In this document: positions 1-9,557 of the stretch, in pieces
How the letters are laid out: every line of letters begins with the position of its first letter
Position numbering within the stretch: the first letter of the stretch is position 1
Assembly: GCF_032854445.1 (NCBI RefSeq)
Contig: NC_088298.1
Location: 1,103,474 to 1,167,473, forward strand
Reading direction: 5' to 3'
Origin: Liolophura sinensis
Lineage: Eukaryota > Mollusca > Polyplacophora > Chitonida > Chitonidae
DNA length: 64,000 nucleotides
Notes under the pieces: model-generated
Seen by the model: only the letters and a program-made list of their open reading frames with translations
What the model was told of the DNA's origin: nothing
The model's database searches: none
Made by a program: the position numbers and the translations under genes

Positions 1-151
1 CCTGTGACCTGGCGTTTTTTCGCCGAGAACATTTGATCCGCCATCAACAGCGCCATGGCAACAAACGAGAACGTGTGTGGCATTGTGAAGACTGCGAGAA
101 GTCTTTCTACCGGTTGTGGGATTGGCGGACCCATCAACGTGGGAAACGGCT
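1..151 (+). CDS. C2H2 zinc-finger exon, 3' end of exon (partial)
   Basis: Read from base 3, the frame gives a cysteine followed by an HxxxxH-spaced helix, a basic linker, then a second finger starting CEDC with an aromatic residue and a histidine. This is the C2H2 pattern of a DNA-binding protein. The first finger begins before the window. The frame runs into a strong donor (GTAAGT at about 152), so the second finger is presumably completed in a following exon, which I could not identify. A CxxC-type finger also occurs inside the Polinton polymerases further on, so this could be host or element DNA. The zinc-finger call is fairly safe; ownership of the gene is not. Confidence 0.5.
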
Positions 152-206
152 CGGTAAGTTTTTTTTATTATTATTTTATTTTATTTTTCTCCGCCCCAAG
201 CAGCAG

Positions 207-607
207 GTTGAGTGACCTACTAACCCACGAGCCACCACAAACCTCCCACGCATTCCTCACCCTCTTCCCCTTTTCCCCCTTTCACCCGTTCTCCCGTTCT
301 CCCTGCCTTGGCTGGTGACAATGTATTATGCTGTATGTTATGACGTCATCATATGTAAACAAACACGTACAAACATGTACGGCGACCGAGTCATTGTGTC
401 CTGCTCGGGTTGAGTGACCTACTAACCCACGAGCCTCCCTCACAGCCCTCCCCCTCCCCCTCCCCTTTCTCCCTTTCCCCTTCCGCCTTGACTGGCGACA
501 ATGCATTATAATGTATTATGATGTCTGTTATGACGTCGTCATATGTAAACAAACATGTACGGCGACCGAGTCATTGTGTCCTGCTCGGGCTGAGTGACCT
601 ACTAACG
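207..607. repeat. Two-unit tandem repeat (about 180-204 bp units)
   Basis: The phrase GTGACCTACTAAC recurs near 209, 413 and 593. Between the copies lie matching pyrimidine-rich blocks, a TGACGTCA or TGACGTCG (CRE-like) site, a TATGTAAACAAACA block and a shared segment ending in a CTGCTCGGG-type string. The two units differ by small length changes in the pyrimidine tracts. No coding sequence is evident. It could be minisatellite-like DNA or a duplicated regulatory block. Confidence 0.7.
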
Positions 608-974
608 GGTTGGTTATATACCTTTTGATTCTCATCAAGAATGTTATTTATTTTCTGGGCCATTTATACGCGTACCTCTAGGCCGGAATATTCGACCTTA
701 TAGACGGGTCGATTATATGAAAGAACCCACAAAGAACTAACAAAACCAGTAGAACATTATAATCCTGGTTTGTTGTCCGTGTAGACAAGGCGAGTGTATA
801 CATCAGACTGATACGGAGTTTGCTTGACTTCAGTTTTGGATCCACTGTCTATACATCAAAACCTGAATCTTAGAAAAGATAGCGCTGTAGAGCGACGTGC
901 CACCGAGGTGATCGGCCTTTTATAAGACAACCCCGGCTTGTAAAGTTGGAGGGAAACGCGGGGCGCGGGCCTAA
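608..974. other. Non-coding stretch, nothing recognised
   Basis: AT-rich then mixed sequence between the tandem repeat and the promoter-like block. I see no long open frame, repeat or RNA structure that I can name. Confidence 0.4.
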
Positions 975-1230
975 GTGAGAGCACTAAAGGTGATGTATCA
1001 TTGGCGGGCGTGTTTTCATATATCCATCTCGGCTACATTTTCCCGCGCGTTTCATCCAGAATCCTCCGCCTGGCAGTGCCTGGCAGTCCCTGGCAGAGCT
1101 GTGCGCGTGACGCTACATTGTTGTCAGCCGGGATTGTGTTCACCTCGCCTGCTATGTATATATGTAATATATGTATATATGTCTAATACTGACAAGCCTA
1201 CCCTACACCGGCTGCATCGACTGACCTGCC
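975..1230. repeat. Promoter-like block, first copy
   Basis: This block matches 3120-3335 in the same orientation, and the inverted equivalent lies at about 63760-63985. Shared landmarks are a CCCGC(G/C)CGTTTCAT string, a CTGGCAGAGCTGTGCGCGTG segment, TACATTGTTGTCAGCC (1114-1129) and a (TA)-rich run followed by GTCTAATACTGAC. The 3120 copy sits between the divergent RING and polymerase genes, so a promoter role is inferred. This copy also holds TTTCCCGC (1039-1046), a match to the E2F consensus. Confidence 0.55.
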
Positions 1231-1306
1231 TGCCTACCTCTCAACCAGCCTGCATTGAAAATACATAAGTAACAGCAATACATTATACATATACACAAGA
1301 AAATTT

Positions 1307-1430
1307 GGTGGGTTTTTTCCACACCGCGGGGTGTATGTGTATAGACTAGCGTGATATAGCGTGTAGTAGACTAGAGTACAGTATAACAGTATATGGGATG
1401 TAGATATAGATAGATAAATAGAGAAAACAG
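1307..1430 (+). repeat. Terminal-repeat-like block of Polinton A
   Basis: The string GGGTTTTTTCCACACCGCGG, followed by GTATGTGTATAGAC and an AGTATAACAGTATA segment, is shared with 45031-45105 in Polinton B. In both elements it reads inward from an outer edge, one at the polymerase side and one at the integrase side. That fits a terminal inverted repeat family. I cannot place the exact terminus here. Confidence 0.55.
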
Positions 1431-1892
1431 TGGTTTGTTTGTTTCAGGCTGGGTGTGAATTAGGCAGAGTTTTAAGTACCTCTAAGTTTTAGGTATGAAT
1501 TAGGTGGAGTAGCAGGTTAGGAAGACTTTGAGGATTTGTGATAAAAAATATCAGAACAAGTACAATTGTACAATTAAAAGAAAAATGGGAAGACTGTGTC
1601 TGGTGTGGGGGTTTCTTTTCTTTCTTTTTTTTAGTGCTTAGATTGAGAAAGTACTCTTTCGAGAAGAGTTGGGTGGTCCTGAAAAGGGCCGTTGGAAAAG
1701 TGCTGTTTTTCTTTTTTTAAACAGCCATGTTTCTTTTTTTTCTTTTTTTAAACAGCCATTTTTTTTTCTTTTTTAACAGCCAGCTGTTTTTTTTTCTTTT
1801 TTTCTTTTTAACAAACAATTCACAACATGAAAACGATTAAAAACGGGACATACAATTAATAAAAGAGACGAACAACACGTAAAATATATAAG
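1431..1892. other. T-rich 3' flank of the RING gene
   Basis: Long T runs with interspersed AAACAGCCA repeats (about 1700-1830). Part of this stretch (1578-1700) is the inverted counterpart of the sequence that follows the Polinton polymerase (about 8400-8520), including the stem-loop listed separately. No coding sequence is seen. Confidence 0.5.
1654..1690 (-). terminator. Histone-type 3' stem-loop relative behind the RING gene
   Basis: On the minus strand, the sense strand of the RING gene, there is GGCCCT, loop TTTC, AGGACC, then ACCCAACTC and a GAAAGAG block. The stem has one mismatch compared with the copy behind the polymerase. The order stem-loop, ACCCA, purine block is that of histone pre-mRNA 3' processing signals. 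It lies about 200 nt after the RING stop. Whether it still works is unknown. Confidence 0.5.
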
Positions 1893-3008
1893 TTACAAAA
1901 CGGACACCGCTGGGGGGTCGAGTCTGCGGGCACAGATGAGACAGATCGCTGCATGCCCGCAGGGTAGGAGGCACGCATCCGACGGTCTCTCATAGCAAAT
2001 CCGACATGTCGGAAAACCGTCGGATGCATGTCTCCTACCCTGCGGGGATGCCGCAAGCTCCTCACCTGCCACCGGCCCAGGTGAAACAGGTGGTGCTGCT
2101 GACGGTGCTGCTGCTGCTGTCGGTGGTGGTGGTGGGGTCGACTCTGGTGGAGTTGTTGTTAATGGCAATGCCCCAACCGCCGCGGGGATGAGGAACCATT
2201 GTAGGGGCGGTTGAGCTCTCAAGCGATCCTCTAGATTTCTGACCATGGCATCCCTCTCCTCTGCAGTCAGATAATTATGGTTCGAAATCTCTGTTGTTCG
2301 ATATGCCATGTTGGGGAGAGCTCTAACCGTCCCTACTTCCCTAGCCGGGGTGGTAGGTAAAGCCTGGGCTAGGGGTGGAGATAACCGGCCCTCATCCTCA
2401 CGGTGGGGTGAGACACGGGCTCGCGCCCGACCCCGGCGCGCTGTCAGCCAGCCAGGTGAACGTGGTGGAGGTGATCGTGGTGGTGGTGGCGATACCTGAC
2501 CTGGGTTCGAACTCCCCGCCAGGCCCTCGTTCATGTCCAGTTGCTGGGGGAGTCCCCGGCCAATACCCCGCCTCACGGGACCCCTCCGGGTCGTAAATCG
2601 CTCCATGAGCGTTTGGGTGAGGCGGGGTGCTTCTGGGTTGTTGTTGACCGGGGTGGTGGCGGTGGTGGTGGTGGTGATCGTCCCCCATCTGGTGAGTACT
2701 TCTCTCAGTCTGTTTATATAGTTCCATCGCCCCATCCCCACTCTCCTACCCACGCACCGTGGGCAGGGACAGGGGCGGGGGTCTCTTTGCTCCTCGTTGG
2801 GTGTAATCTCTCCCCCCCTCTCTCTCTCCTGGGGTGGTGTGTCAGGGATGATGATTGGGGAGGCCGGGGGTGATGGAGTCCAGGGTTCCTCATCCTGGGA
2901 GACCGCCCCAGAAAACTGGTCTTCTTCACTGGTACTCTCACTGTCTGTAACATCTTCCCATCGCCCCTCAACGGCACTCCCCAAAAAATCATGAAAGCGA
3001 CGGTCCAT
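1893..3008 (-). CDS. RING-finger-like protein, Polinton A cargo gene
   Basis: Open frame of about 371 residues from the ATG at 3008. The N-terminal third is acidic (runs such as DSESTSEEDQ), the middle is rich in Pro, Thr, Ser and Arg, and the C-terminus carries CRIC, then CGH, then CLIC. These are zinc ligands of a RING of the type that ends IAP-family proteins. RING proteins usually act as E3 ubiquitin ligases, so a role in steering host ubiquitination is inferred. The gene is divergent from the polymerase gene across a promoter-like region (3009-4136). It lies inside the terminal-repeat-like block, so I treat it as part of the element. No capsid or replication domain is seen. As part of an old element copy it may not be functional. 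Confidence 0.6.
   Translation of the reverse strand: MDRRFHDFLGSAVEGRWEDVTDSESTSEEDQFSGAVSQDEEPWTPSPPASPIIIPDTPPQERERGGEITPNEEQRDPRPCPCPRCVGRRVGMGRWNYINRLREVLTRWGTITTTTTATTPVNNNPEAPRLTQTLMERFTTRRGPVRRGIGRGLPQQLDMNEGLAGSSNPGQVSPPPPRSPPPRSPGWLTARRGRARARVSPHREDEGRLSPPLAQALPTTPAREVGTVRALPNMAYRTTEISNHNYLTAEERDAMVRNLEDRLRAQPPLQWFLIPAAVGALPLTTTPPESTPPPPPTAAAAPSAAPPVSPGPVAGEELAASPQGRRHASDGFPTCRICYERPSDACLLPCGHAAICLICARRLDPPAVSVL
1956..2046. repeat. Inverted repeat inside the RING coding region
   Basis: Two 31-base arms (1956-1986 and 2016-2046) match at about 28 positions when one is reverse-complemented. The 29-base spacer holds a second perfect palindrome, TCCGACATGTCGGA (2000-2013). Either strand would fold into a long hairpin. 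Confidence 0.8.
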
Positions 3009-4136
3009 AGTGTGTGGTGTGGAAAATAGCAAACTCCGTAGCAGTCTGACCAACTCAAACCCGCGGTTATGTTATATATACTAACAACCCTGGCCTGGGC
3101 GAAAGCACGACAAAAGGAATTATCAGCCTACTGATTGGATGATGAGTGCGAGCGGGCTTTTATGTTTTTTCTCCCGCCCGTTTCATACAGAATCATCAGC
3201 CTGGCAGAGCTGTGCGCGTGACGCTACATTGTTGTCAGCCAGGGTTGTGTTCAGCTCGCCTGCTATGTATATATCTTTATATATATATATGTCTAATACT
3301 GACGAACCTACCCTGCATCGGCTGGTGGTTGTGATTTCTACGTGTATAAGTGTCAATTGAATAAGTGGTCATTGTAGGCTTAGATGTCTTCTTTCTCCCC
3401 GAACCCGCTTTGCTTCTTAAAAGTTAATTGAAGACAGTAAGAGCTATCGCATGTTACATGTTTGTAACACTATATGAAAAGTATAAAAAAATAACTTCTT
3501 TACGGGATCATATGCAATAAGACAAGCTGCATTTCATTGCTGAAAATGACTATTCACAGCTGAGATCGCTAGATTTCTTATTGAAATAACAGTAGTTTTA
3601 GTTCAATATATTTAAGGATAGTTGTGTCTTTTAATAGTTTGTAACTCCAGTAAGGCTAGATAGAAAGCCTGAGTAGCTTAGAGGATATTTCCTTATGTAT
3701 TTCGTAGTAGAAATCCACGAATGTGTGCGATGTCAAATGTATGTAAACAAGGCGGATAACTCCTGATGGAATACGCTTAGCAGGGGCGACTACTTTTGTT
3801 GGAATAATGGAAATAAGGGGCATAACTCTAAATGTCAAACGACAATACGTGTCTGGAAAGAGTAATATATAGTAATTTTCTTTATTTTTTTGTTCCAAAA
3901 GTGTATAGGGGTTTTGCAGAGTTATCATTTAGTTCATGTTTGTGTAAAGCAAACTCATGTCACAATTCATTTAAACACATTGTATTACTTTATTTCACTT
4001 AATTTACAATATCCCATGAAAATTAATTATGATTTGTTGTTATTTAAATCGAGCACTCATTTACCATCCTTGAGACGATCGCCAATAGTATGTATGGAGT
4101 ATGTCTAGGGTTTGGTTATAACGTCTACACCCTTCT
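3009..4136. promoter_or_regulatory. Divergent promoter region between RING and pPolB genes
   Basis: The divergent arrangement of the two genes implies a two-way promoter. The region includes the second promoter-like block (3120-3335) with TACATTGTTGTCAGCC (3225-3240) and a TATATATATATA run (about 3272-3289). The rest (3340-4136) is AT-rich and matches 62606-63760 inverted, apart from two insertions found only in Polinton B. Just before the polymerase frame, TCTATGTTACAG looks like a splice acceptor, so an upstream exon is possible. Confidence 0.5.
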
Positions 4137-7100
4137 ATGTTACAGAGACCTGTTTCATCTACCACCACCCCAACGAGTAAAGCTCAAGTGAGTTTAGCGG
4201 CGGATACCTCGCTGAAAGAAGAAGAAGAGAAAAAAATTCCAACGAGCCAGTTCGAGCCCGACCCGGTACAACCTCACGAGGCTGTCTTGCCGAGCGGTGA
4301 AAGTGACGTGCGGGAGTTGTACCAGCGGCATTGGCGATCGATCAGGACGCATTTCCATCGCCACAAGCCAATTCAAGACTGCTATAATTACCGACTGAGT
4401 GATCTCGGTGCTATCCCAGCCTATGTAGACGAGATTTACGAAGACCAACCGACTACTTTCACTATCAATTACAGTTTTGGATATATCCTCCGCCACAAAG
4501 AGACGGGGCAGGTGCGGTATTATTACCCGAGCACCAACAACGCCCGAGTACTCGACGCACCGTACCGCGTGGCGAGTCGGGCTGACCTGCGAGGATTCCA
4601 CACCCAGCATCTCCTCACCCAAGACCCGCTTACCTGGGCCCAAAAACAACGCCCCAATACGAAATGGACCGTCGACCTCATCACCAACGTGCTGTTTTTC
4701 GTCCACAAACTGCCGCATCAGCCTATCGGTAAAGGTGGGGTAACGTTACCGTCTTACCTGAAAGGAAACATGGGGCTACACACATTGGTGGGTGGAGCTA
4801 ACGGTCCTTACAGGGACTATTGGTGTTTGTTTCGGTGTCTGGCCGTCCATCTAGACCAGGACGACCCCAAAAACTGCGACGCCCAGGCTGAGGTGTATTA
4901 CCGCAGGTATCTGGAGGAAATGGAGATGGAGCCGAGGTATTTCCGCGGGGTACCCCTCAGTGCGCTGGACACGGTGAAAAGGCTGTTTCAAGTGAATATT
5001 CAAGTCTACCAGCTCATCCCCATGGACAGGTCGTACTCAGCACAACTCATTCACCGCAGTGCCGAGCGCTATTCTTCCCCTACCCTGTGGTTAAACCTGT
5101 ACCAGCGGCATTTCAGCTATATCAAAGACATGGGGCGTTATGCTGGATCTTACACCTGCCAGGTGTGCCAGAAGAGTTTCCCAAAACTGTGGGGTTACGA
5201 CGGCACGGTCAAACGTGCACCGACGCCATTCGACGAAAATACCCGGGCGGCGTCTTCCGCAATCAGCCCACCATTTTCGAAACGTTGGCGGACATGGGGA
5301 TCGAACTCCAGGACGGTGACGACGGCATCTTCCCGTACCGAGCGTGTTATGACTTTGAGACGTACTTGGCTCCGGTGAACCCGGTGGACGATGCGGCGAC
5401 TGGCTCGACAGAATGGACGGCTCAACACATCCCCATGAGTGTCAGCGTCAACTCTAATGTACCGGATTACGACCAACCCGTGTGTTTCATCTCCACTGGC
5501 GATCCCCAGGAACTCGTCGAACAAATGATATCTTACCTCAACACCATCAGCGAGATCAGTAGCGCCTACCTCCACGAGCGTTATGCTTACATCCTGGACG
5601 CCTTAGCGGATCGATCCCGACGAGAAGAAACCGTCTTACACGCGCCGAGTGCGGGACAGATTCGTGACCTATATGGACCAGCTCCCCGTCCTCGGCTTTA
5701 ACTCGGGTAACTATGACCTGAACTTAATCAAACAACAGCTTTACCCCCACCTGGTCCAGAGCGGTGATTTGGAGTATGTGATTAAGCGGAACAATAATCA
5801 CATGGCCCTCACCACACCGCAGCTGAAATTTCTGGACATTCGGAATTACCTGGCCCCGAATTACAGTTACGACAAGTGGGTGAAAGCTTACGACTGTCAC
5901 GTGACCAAAGGGAAATTTTGTTACAGCTACATAGACTCCCTGGCCCGGCTGGAGGAAACGGTCCTGCCACCGCAGCATGCTTTCGACAATGATCTCACCC
6001 ACCAGCCGTGTACGGACGCAGAGTACAAGACCTTACAGACGGTGTGGCGAGAGCACAGCATGCGGACCGTCAAAGACTTGCTGCGGTGGTATAATAACCT
6101 AGATGTCATTCCCTTAATGGAGGCTGCGGAGAAGATGTCGGTGTTCTACCGAACCATGCATGTGGATGTCTTCAAAGACTGCATGGGGCCTCCGTGGCTC
6201 AGTCGGTTAGCGCGCTAGCGCAGCGTAGTGACCCAGAAGCCTCTCACCAATGCGGTCGCTGTGAGTTCAAGACCAGCCTATGCTGGCTTCCTCTCCGGCC
6301 GTACGTGGGAAGGTCTGCCAGCAACCTGCGGATGGTCGTGGGTTTCCCCCGGGTTCTGCCCGGTTTCCACCCACCATAATGCTGGCCGCCGTCGTATAAG
6401 TGAAATATTCTTGAGTACGGCGTAAAACAACAATCAAAAAAAAAAAAAAAAAAAATCAAAGACTGCATCAGCATACCAGGGCTTACCCTCCGCTACTTAT
6501 TCCATGATTTACGCTCCGTGTTCACCCTCGTCGGTGAGAAAGACAAAGACATGCTCGATTGCTTCAAGAAAAACATCGTGGGTGGGCCGAGCATCATTTT
6601 CCAGCGCTACCACGAACGAGGCGTGACCCGTATACGGGGAGGAAAGCTGCGTCAGCGCATCGTGGGATTCGATGCCAACGCGCTATACCTGTACTGCCTG
6701 GCCTCACCTATGCCGGCAGGTCACTGTGTCCGTTGGCACCGTCGGGACGGGGGAGAGAAGTTCGGCCCCTCCGGCACCGCCACCCGTCTGGCTGAAAAAT
6801 GGCTGGACTGGAAGTCACAGCAGCTGGGGGTATCGATCCGTCACCGACTCAATCACACGGAGAAGCGGATCGGCGACCGACAACTTCCCGTAGACGGGTT
6901 CGCCTATATCGACGGACAGCCTACTGTGTTTCAATTCCACGGGTGTTATTTACACTATCACGGCTGTCGCCTGAATCACCCTCGCCCGGGAAAGGTGTGC
7001 TACAACGAGCGGCGGGGATTAAGCCCCCAGGACTTACGGCGGGAGGTGGATGCGGACGACACATACATTCGCTCCCAGGGCTATCCCTTGGTGACGATAT

Positions 7101-8355
7101 GGGAGTGCGAGTTCCACCGCCAACGCGCGACAAACCCAGCCTTACGGGACTTCCTACAACGGTACGGTTTACCCCCGACACAGCGACAACCCAAGACACA
7201 AGCTCAGCTCATGGAGGCTGTCATTCAAGGCCAGTTGTTTGGCTTTGTGGAATGTGACATTCACGTGCCGGACCACCTGAAAGCGGACTTTGCCGAATGC
7301 CCACCCATCTTTAAAAACACCGAGGTGAGTCGGGCTGATATAGGCCCCACCATGGCAGAGTTCGCGGCTGTGAATGACATCATGCCCACACCCAGGCGTA
7401 TGCTGATCGGGAGCATGTTTGGTAAGCAAATTCTGCTAGCCACACCTCTGCTCCAGTGGTATCTCGGTCGGGGATTGGTCGTCACGCACGTCTACCAAGC
7501 GATGGAATACACACCGGAGCGAGCGTTTGAAGCCTTCGCAGACGCCGTCACCCAAGCTCCACGGGAGGGAGATGTCGACCCGACCAAAGCCCTGATCGGG
7601 GAGACGATGAAGCTGTTGGGGAATTCAGGTTATGGAAAAACCGTCACCAGTCAAGACCGACACGTGGATGTCAAAATCTGTGATCTGGAAAAAACACGAA
7701 AATTATTGGAGAGTGTTCGGTGTCGAACCGTCAACCCCATCGACGAGACCACCTTTGAAGTGACGAGTAGCAAGAAGACCATTCGCTACAGTCTCCCCTT
7801 GCCAATAGGGTGCATGGTCTACCAGTATGCCAAACTCCGTATGCTGGAATTTTATTACGATTTCATGGCTCGTTTTTTCGAGAAGGCGGATTGGCAGTAC
7901 TGTGAGATGGACACAGACTCTGCTTACATGGCTTGGTCTGACCCAGACTGGGAATCCCTCGTCAAACCCGAGCTGCGAGCCGTGTACGAGACCGAGCGTG
8001 GTTACCCCGTCGCGACCATCACGACCACGATAAGCGCACACCGGGGCTTTTCAAAGTCAAGTAGACCGGTGATGCCATCGTCAGTTTGTGTTCCAAGACT
8101 TATTATTGTTACGGCGGGGTATCCAACACCAAAGACAAACTCTCCTGCAAAGGTGTGAGCGCACGAGGTGTGGACAAGGCCGTGTACCTCTCTGTGTTGC
8201 GCGACCACCAAAGCGCGAGTGGTGTGAATCGGGGGATGCGGATGCGGGGCAATACGATGTACTCGTATACCTAACACAAAGACGCATTCACATACTTTTA
8301 CGGGAAGCGAAAAGTGCTCCCCAACGGGGTGAGCACCACCTATTTAGATCTGTAG
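4137..8355 (+). pseudogene. pPolB: Polinton protein-primed DNA polymerase B (copy A, broken)
   Basis: Counterpart of the 1323-residue polymerase at 58634-62605. In order I see an N-terminal region with an OTU-like peptidase signature, a CxxC zinc-finger segment, the 3'-5' exonuclease region (YDFE, then NSGNYD), and the polymerase palm with motif A (DANALY), motif B (NSGYG) and motif C (DTDS). The family copies the element by protein priming in the host cell. A tRNA-derived SINE has inserted into it (6185-6455). The copy is broken, with about four small breaks besides the SINE. It converges with the protease and capsid genes, and a histone-type stem-loop follows its stop codon. Confidence 0.85.
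6185..6455 (+). mobile_element. tRNA-derived SINE inserted in Polinton A polymerase
   Basis: The head has a pol III A box (TGGCTCAGTCGG) and B box (GTTCAAGAC) as in tRNA-derived SINEs. The body ends in TGAAATATTCTTGAGTACGG and a run of about 20 A. It is flanked by a perfect 13-bp target-site duplication, TCAAAGACTGCAT (6172-6184 and 6456-6468), which shows LINE-driven insertion. Perfect duplications and a clean A tail argue for a young insertion. The tail core recurs, diverged, near 38060-38095 and 42515-42550. I recognise the type as molluscan-like but not the exact family. Confidence 0.9.
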
Positions 8356-8412
8356 AACGGTGCCATGGATACTCTACACACCCGGCTCCTGTGCTCTTGT
8401 GACACTTCCGAC

Positions 8413-8449
8413 GGCCCTTTTCAGGGCCAACCAACTCTTCCCGAAAGAG
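8413..8449 (+). terminator. Histone-type 3' end signal after pPolB (copy A)
   Basis: GGCCCT-TTTC-AGGGCC (8413-8428) forms a perfect 6-bp stem with a 4-nt loop, 57 nt after the stop codon and in the sense orientation. It is followed by AACCAAC and, about 15 nt on, by GAAAGAG (8443-8449). In animal histone mRNAs this order is read by stem-loop-binding protein and, at the purine block, by U7 snRNA, giving a mature end without poly(A). No AATAAA is seen close downstream on this strand. The sequence match is direct; the function is inferred. Confidence 0.7.
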
Positions 8450-8634
8450 TACTTTCTCAATCTAAGCACTGAAAAAAAAAAAGAAAGAAAAGAAGCCCCA
8501 CACCAGACACAGTCTTCCCATTTTTTTTTTAATTGTACAATTTTTTTTTCATGTGTTTTATCATTCGCAGTGGTACATACGTTAAAAAGTTAAAAACGCC
8601 TAGCGGGGAGCGGCGGGTCGGCAGCCGTAATAGC

Positions 8635-8786
8635 CTGACACACTGACCCGATTCGCCGTGCCTGTTAGATCGTCATACATTGTTGCCGAGCAGCGCCTTG
8701 TCGGTATACCGCAGACGGCCTGGTAACAATGCATGACGCAACAATGTATGACGATGTAACAGGCGGTGACTGGGTCAGTGTGTCAG
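8635..8786. repeat. MITE-like palindrome between convergent genes (copy A)
   Basis: The outer arms are TGACACACTGACCC (8636-8649) and its reverse complement (8772-8785). Inner 27-bp arms at 8660-8686 and 8738-8764 match at all but one or two positions. The whole can fold into one long hairpin. It sits where the polymerase and protease transcripts converge and is kept in Polinton B at 54159-54310 and 58189-58340. It may be a small inverted-repeat transposon, a structural signal of the element, or both. Confidence 0.7.
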
Positions 8787-8887
8787 TGTGCTATAGCTGG
8801 CCTGCATGCTGTTGTGGTAGTCCTCATAATAATAAAGAAAAAAGTCAAACCACCACGGTAGGTGAGTCTCATAGTCTCTTTTTTAAT

Positions 8888-8893
8888 TTTATT
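8888..8893 (-). terminator. Poly(A) signal AATAAA after the protease gene (copy A)
   Basis: AATAAA on the minus strand about 100 nt after the protease frame, matching AATAAA at 54052-54057 and 58082-58087 in Polinton B. It suggests ordinary polyadenylation for this side of the element. Confidence 0.5.
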
Positions 8894-8990
8894 CCATACT
8901 GTATGGCGTAACAGGTCGAACAGGGAAAGCAAGAACGTGGAATGCATAACACATCGAACTGGCAAGAAAGAATGTTATTTGATGTATGTT

Positions 8991-9512
8991 TTACAGTCCA
9001 TGGATGTGGAAAAAAAACGAGGGATGAATCCCAAACTGACGATCCACCCAATCAAACACCCGCAAGTCATTATCGTAGGCTGTGCACGCTGTGTCCAACG
9101 TGTGTACAATAGCATCCATGGGACGGCCTCGAGCTCGCTGGGTTAAGTAATACACACAATATTGACCGCACACGGTCGTGTCCAGACTGTGCAGCCGCCG
9201 ATCGTTCCACGTCCAGTGGTGTGTTCCCCGGTTAAGCCAAGCGGTGATATCGGGGTAGAGGGGTGGGAGTCCGTAGGAATCAAAGTATTCGCCCCGGAGA
9301 TGGGGTGGGTTGGACCACTGGTCTATGAAGACGGCGACCCAATGTCGTCCTGGGCGAAGGCACGTGTCTGTGTTAATGATGCAGGCCCAGGGGGTCCAGG
9401 GCATCCTAGGGACGTGAGGGGCGTGAGAGGAGTGAGGGGAGATGATCCCGAGGGTAGACACCTCCTCCCGCCCCCACCACAGCCCGGGTAAACACGTCTG
9501 TTTGTAGCACAC
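8991..9512 (-). CDS. Polinton cysteine protease, adenain/Ulp1-like (copy A)
   Basis: Open frame of 173 residues; the first in-frame ATG gives MPWTPWAC at 9404, and an AG acceptor-like site lies just before it, so an upstream exon is possible. The catalytic pattern of adenovirus-type maturation proteases is visible: HW (RHWVAVFID), an acidic residue in GEYFDSYG, and the nucleophile in VCGQYCVYYL. In the family this enzyme trims capsid and core proteins during particle maturation. It is followed on the same strand by the capsid genes' region (transcription runs from integrase side to protease side). This part looks whole by comparison with the Polinton B copies. Confidence 0.8.
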   Translation of the reverse strand: MCYKQTCLPGLWWGREEVSTLGIISPHSSHAPHVPRMPWTPWACIINTDTCLRPGRHWVAVFIDQWSNPPHLRGEYFDSYGLPPLYPDITAWLNRGTHHWTWNDRRLHSLDTTVCGQYCVYYLTQRARGRPMDAIVHTLDTACTAYDNDLRVFDWVDRQFGIHPSFFFHIHGL

Positions 9513-9557
9513 GTCGCAATTGTACCGTGTCCATGTTGTTGTTTGTTTTTTGGCTGT

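Noticed and set aside
6185-6260. Possible tRNA gene (A and B boxes)
   Set aside because: The boxes are the head of a tRNA-derived SINE with an A tail and target duplications; no full cloverleaf is apparent.
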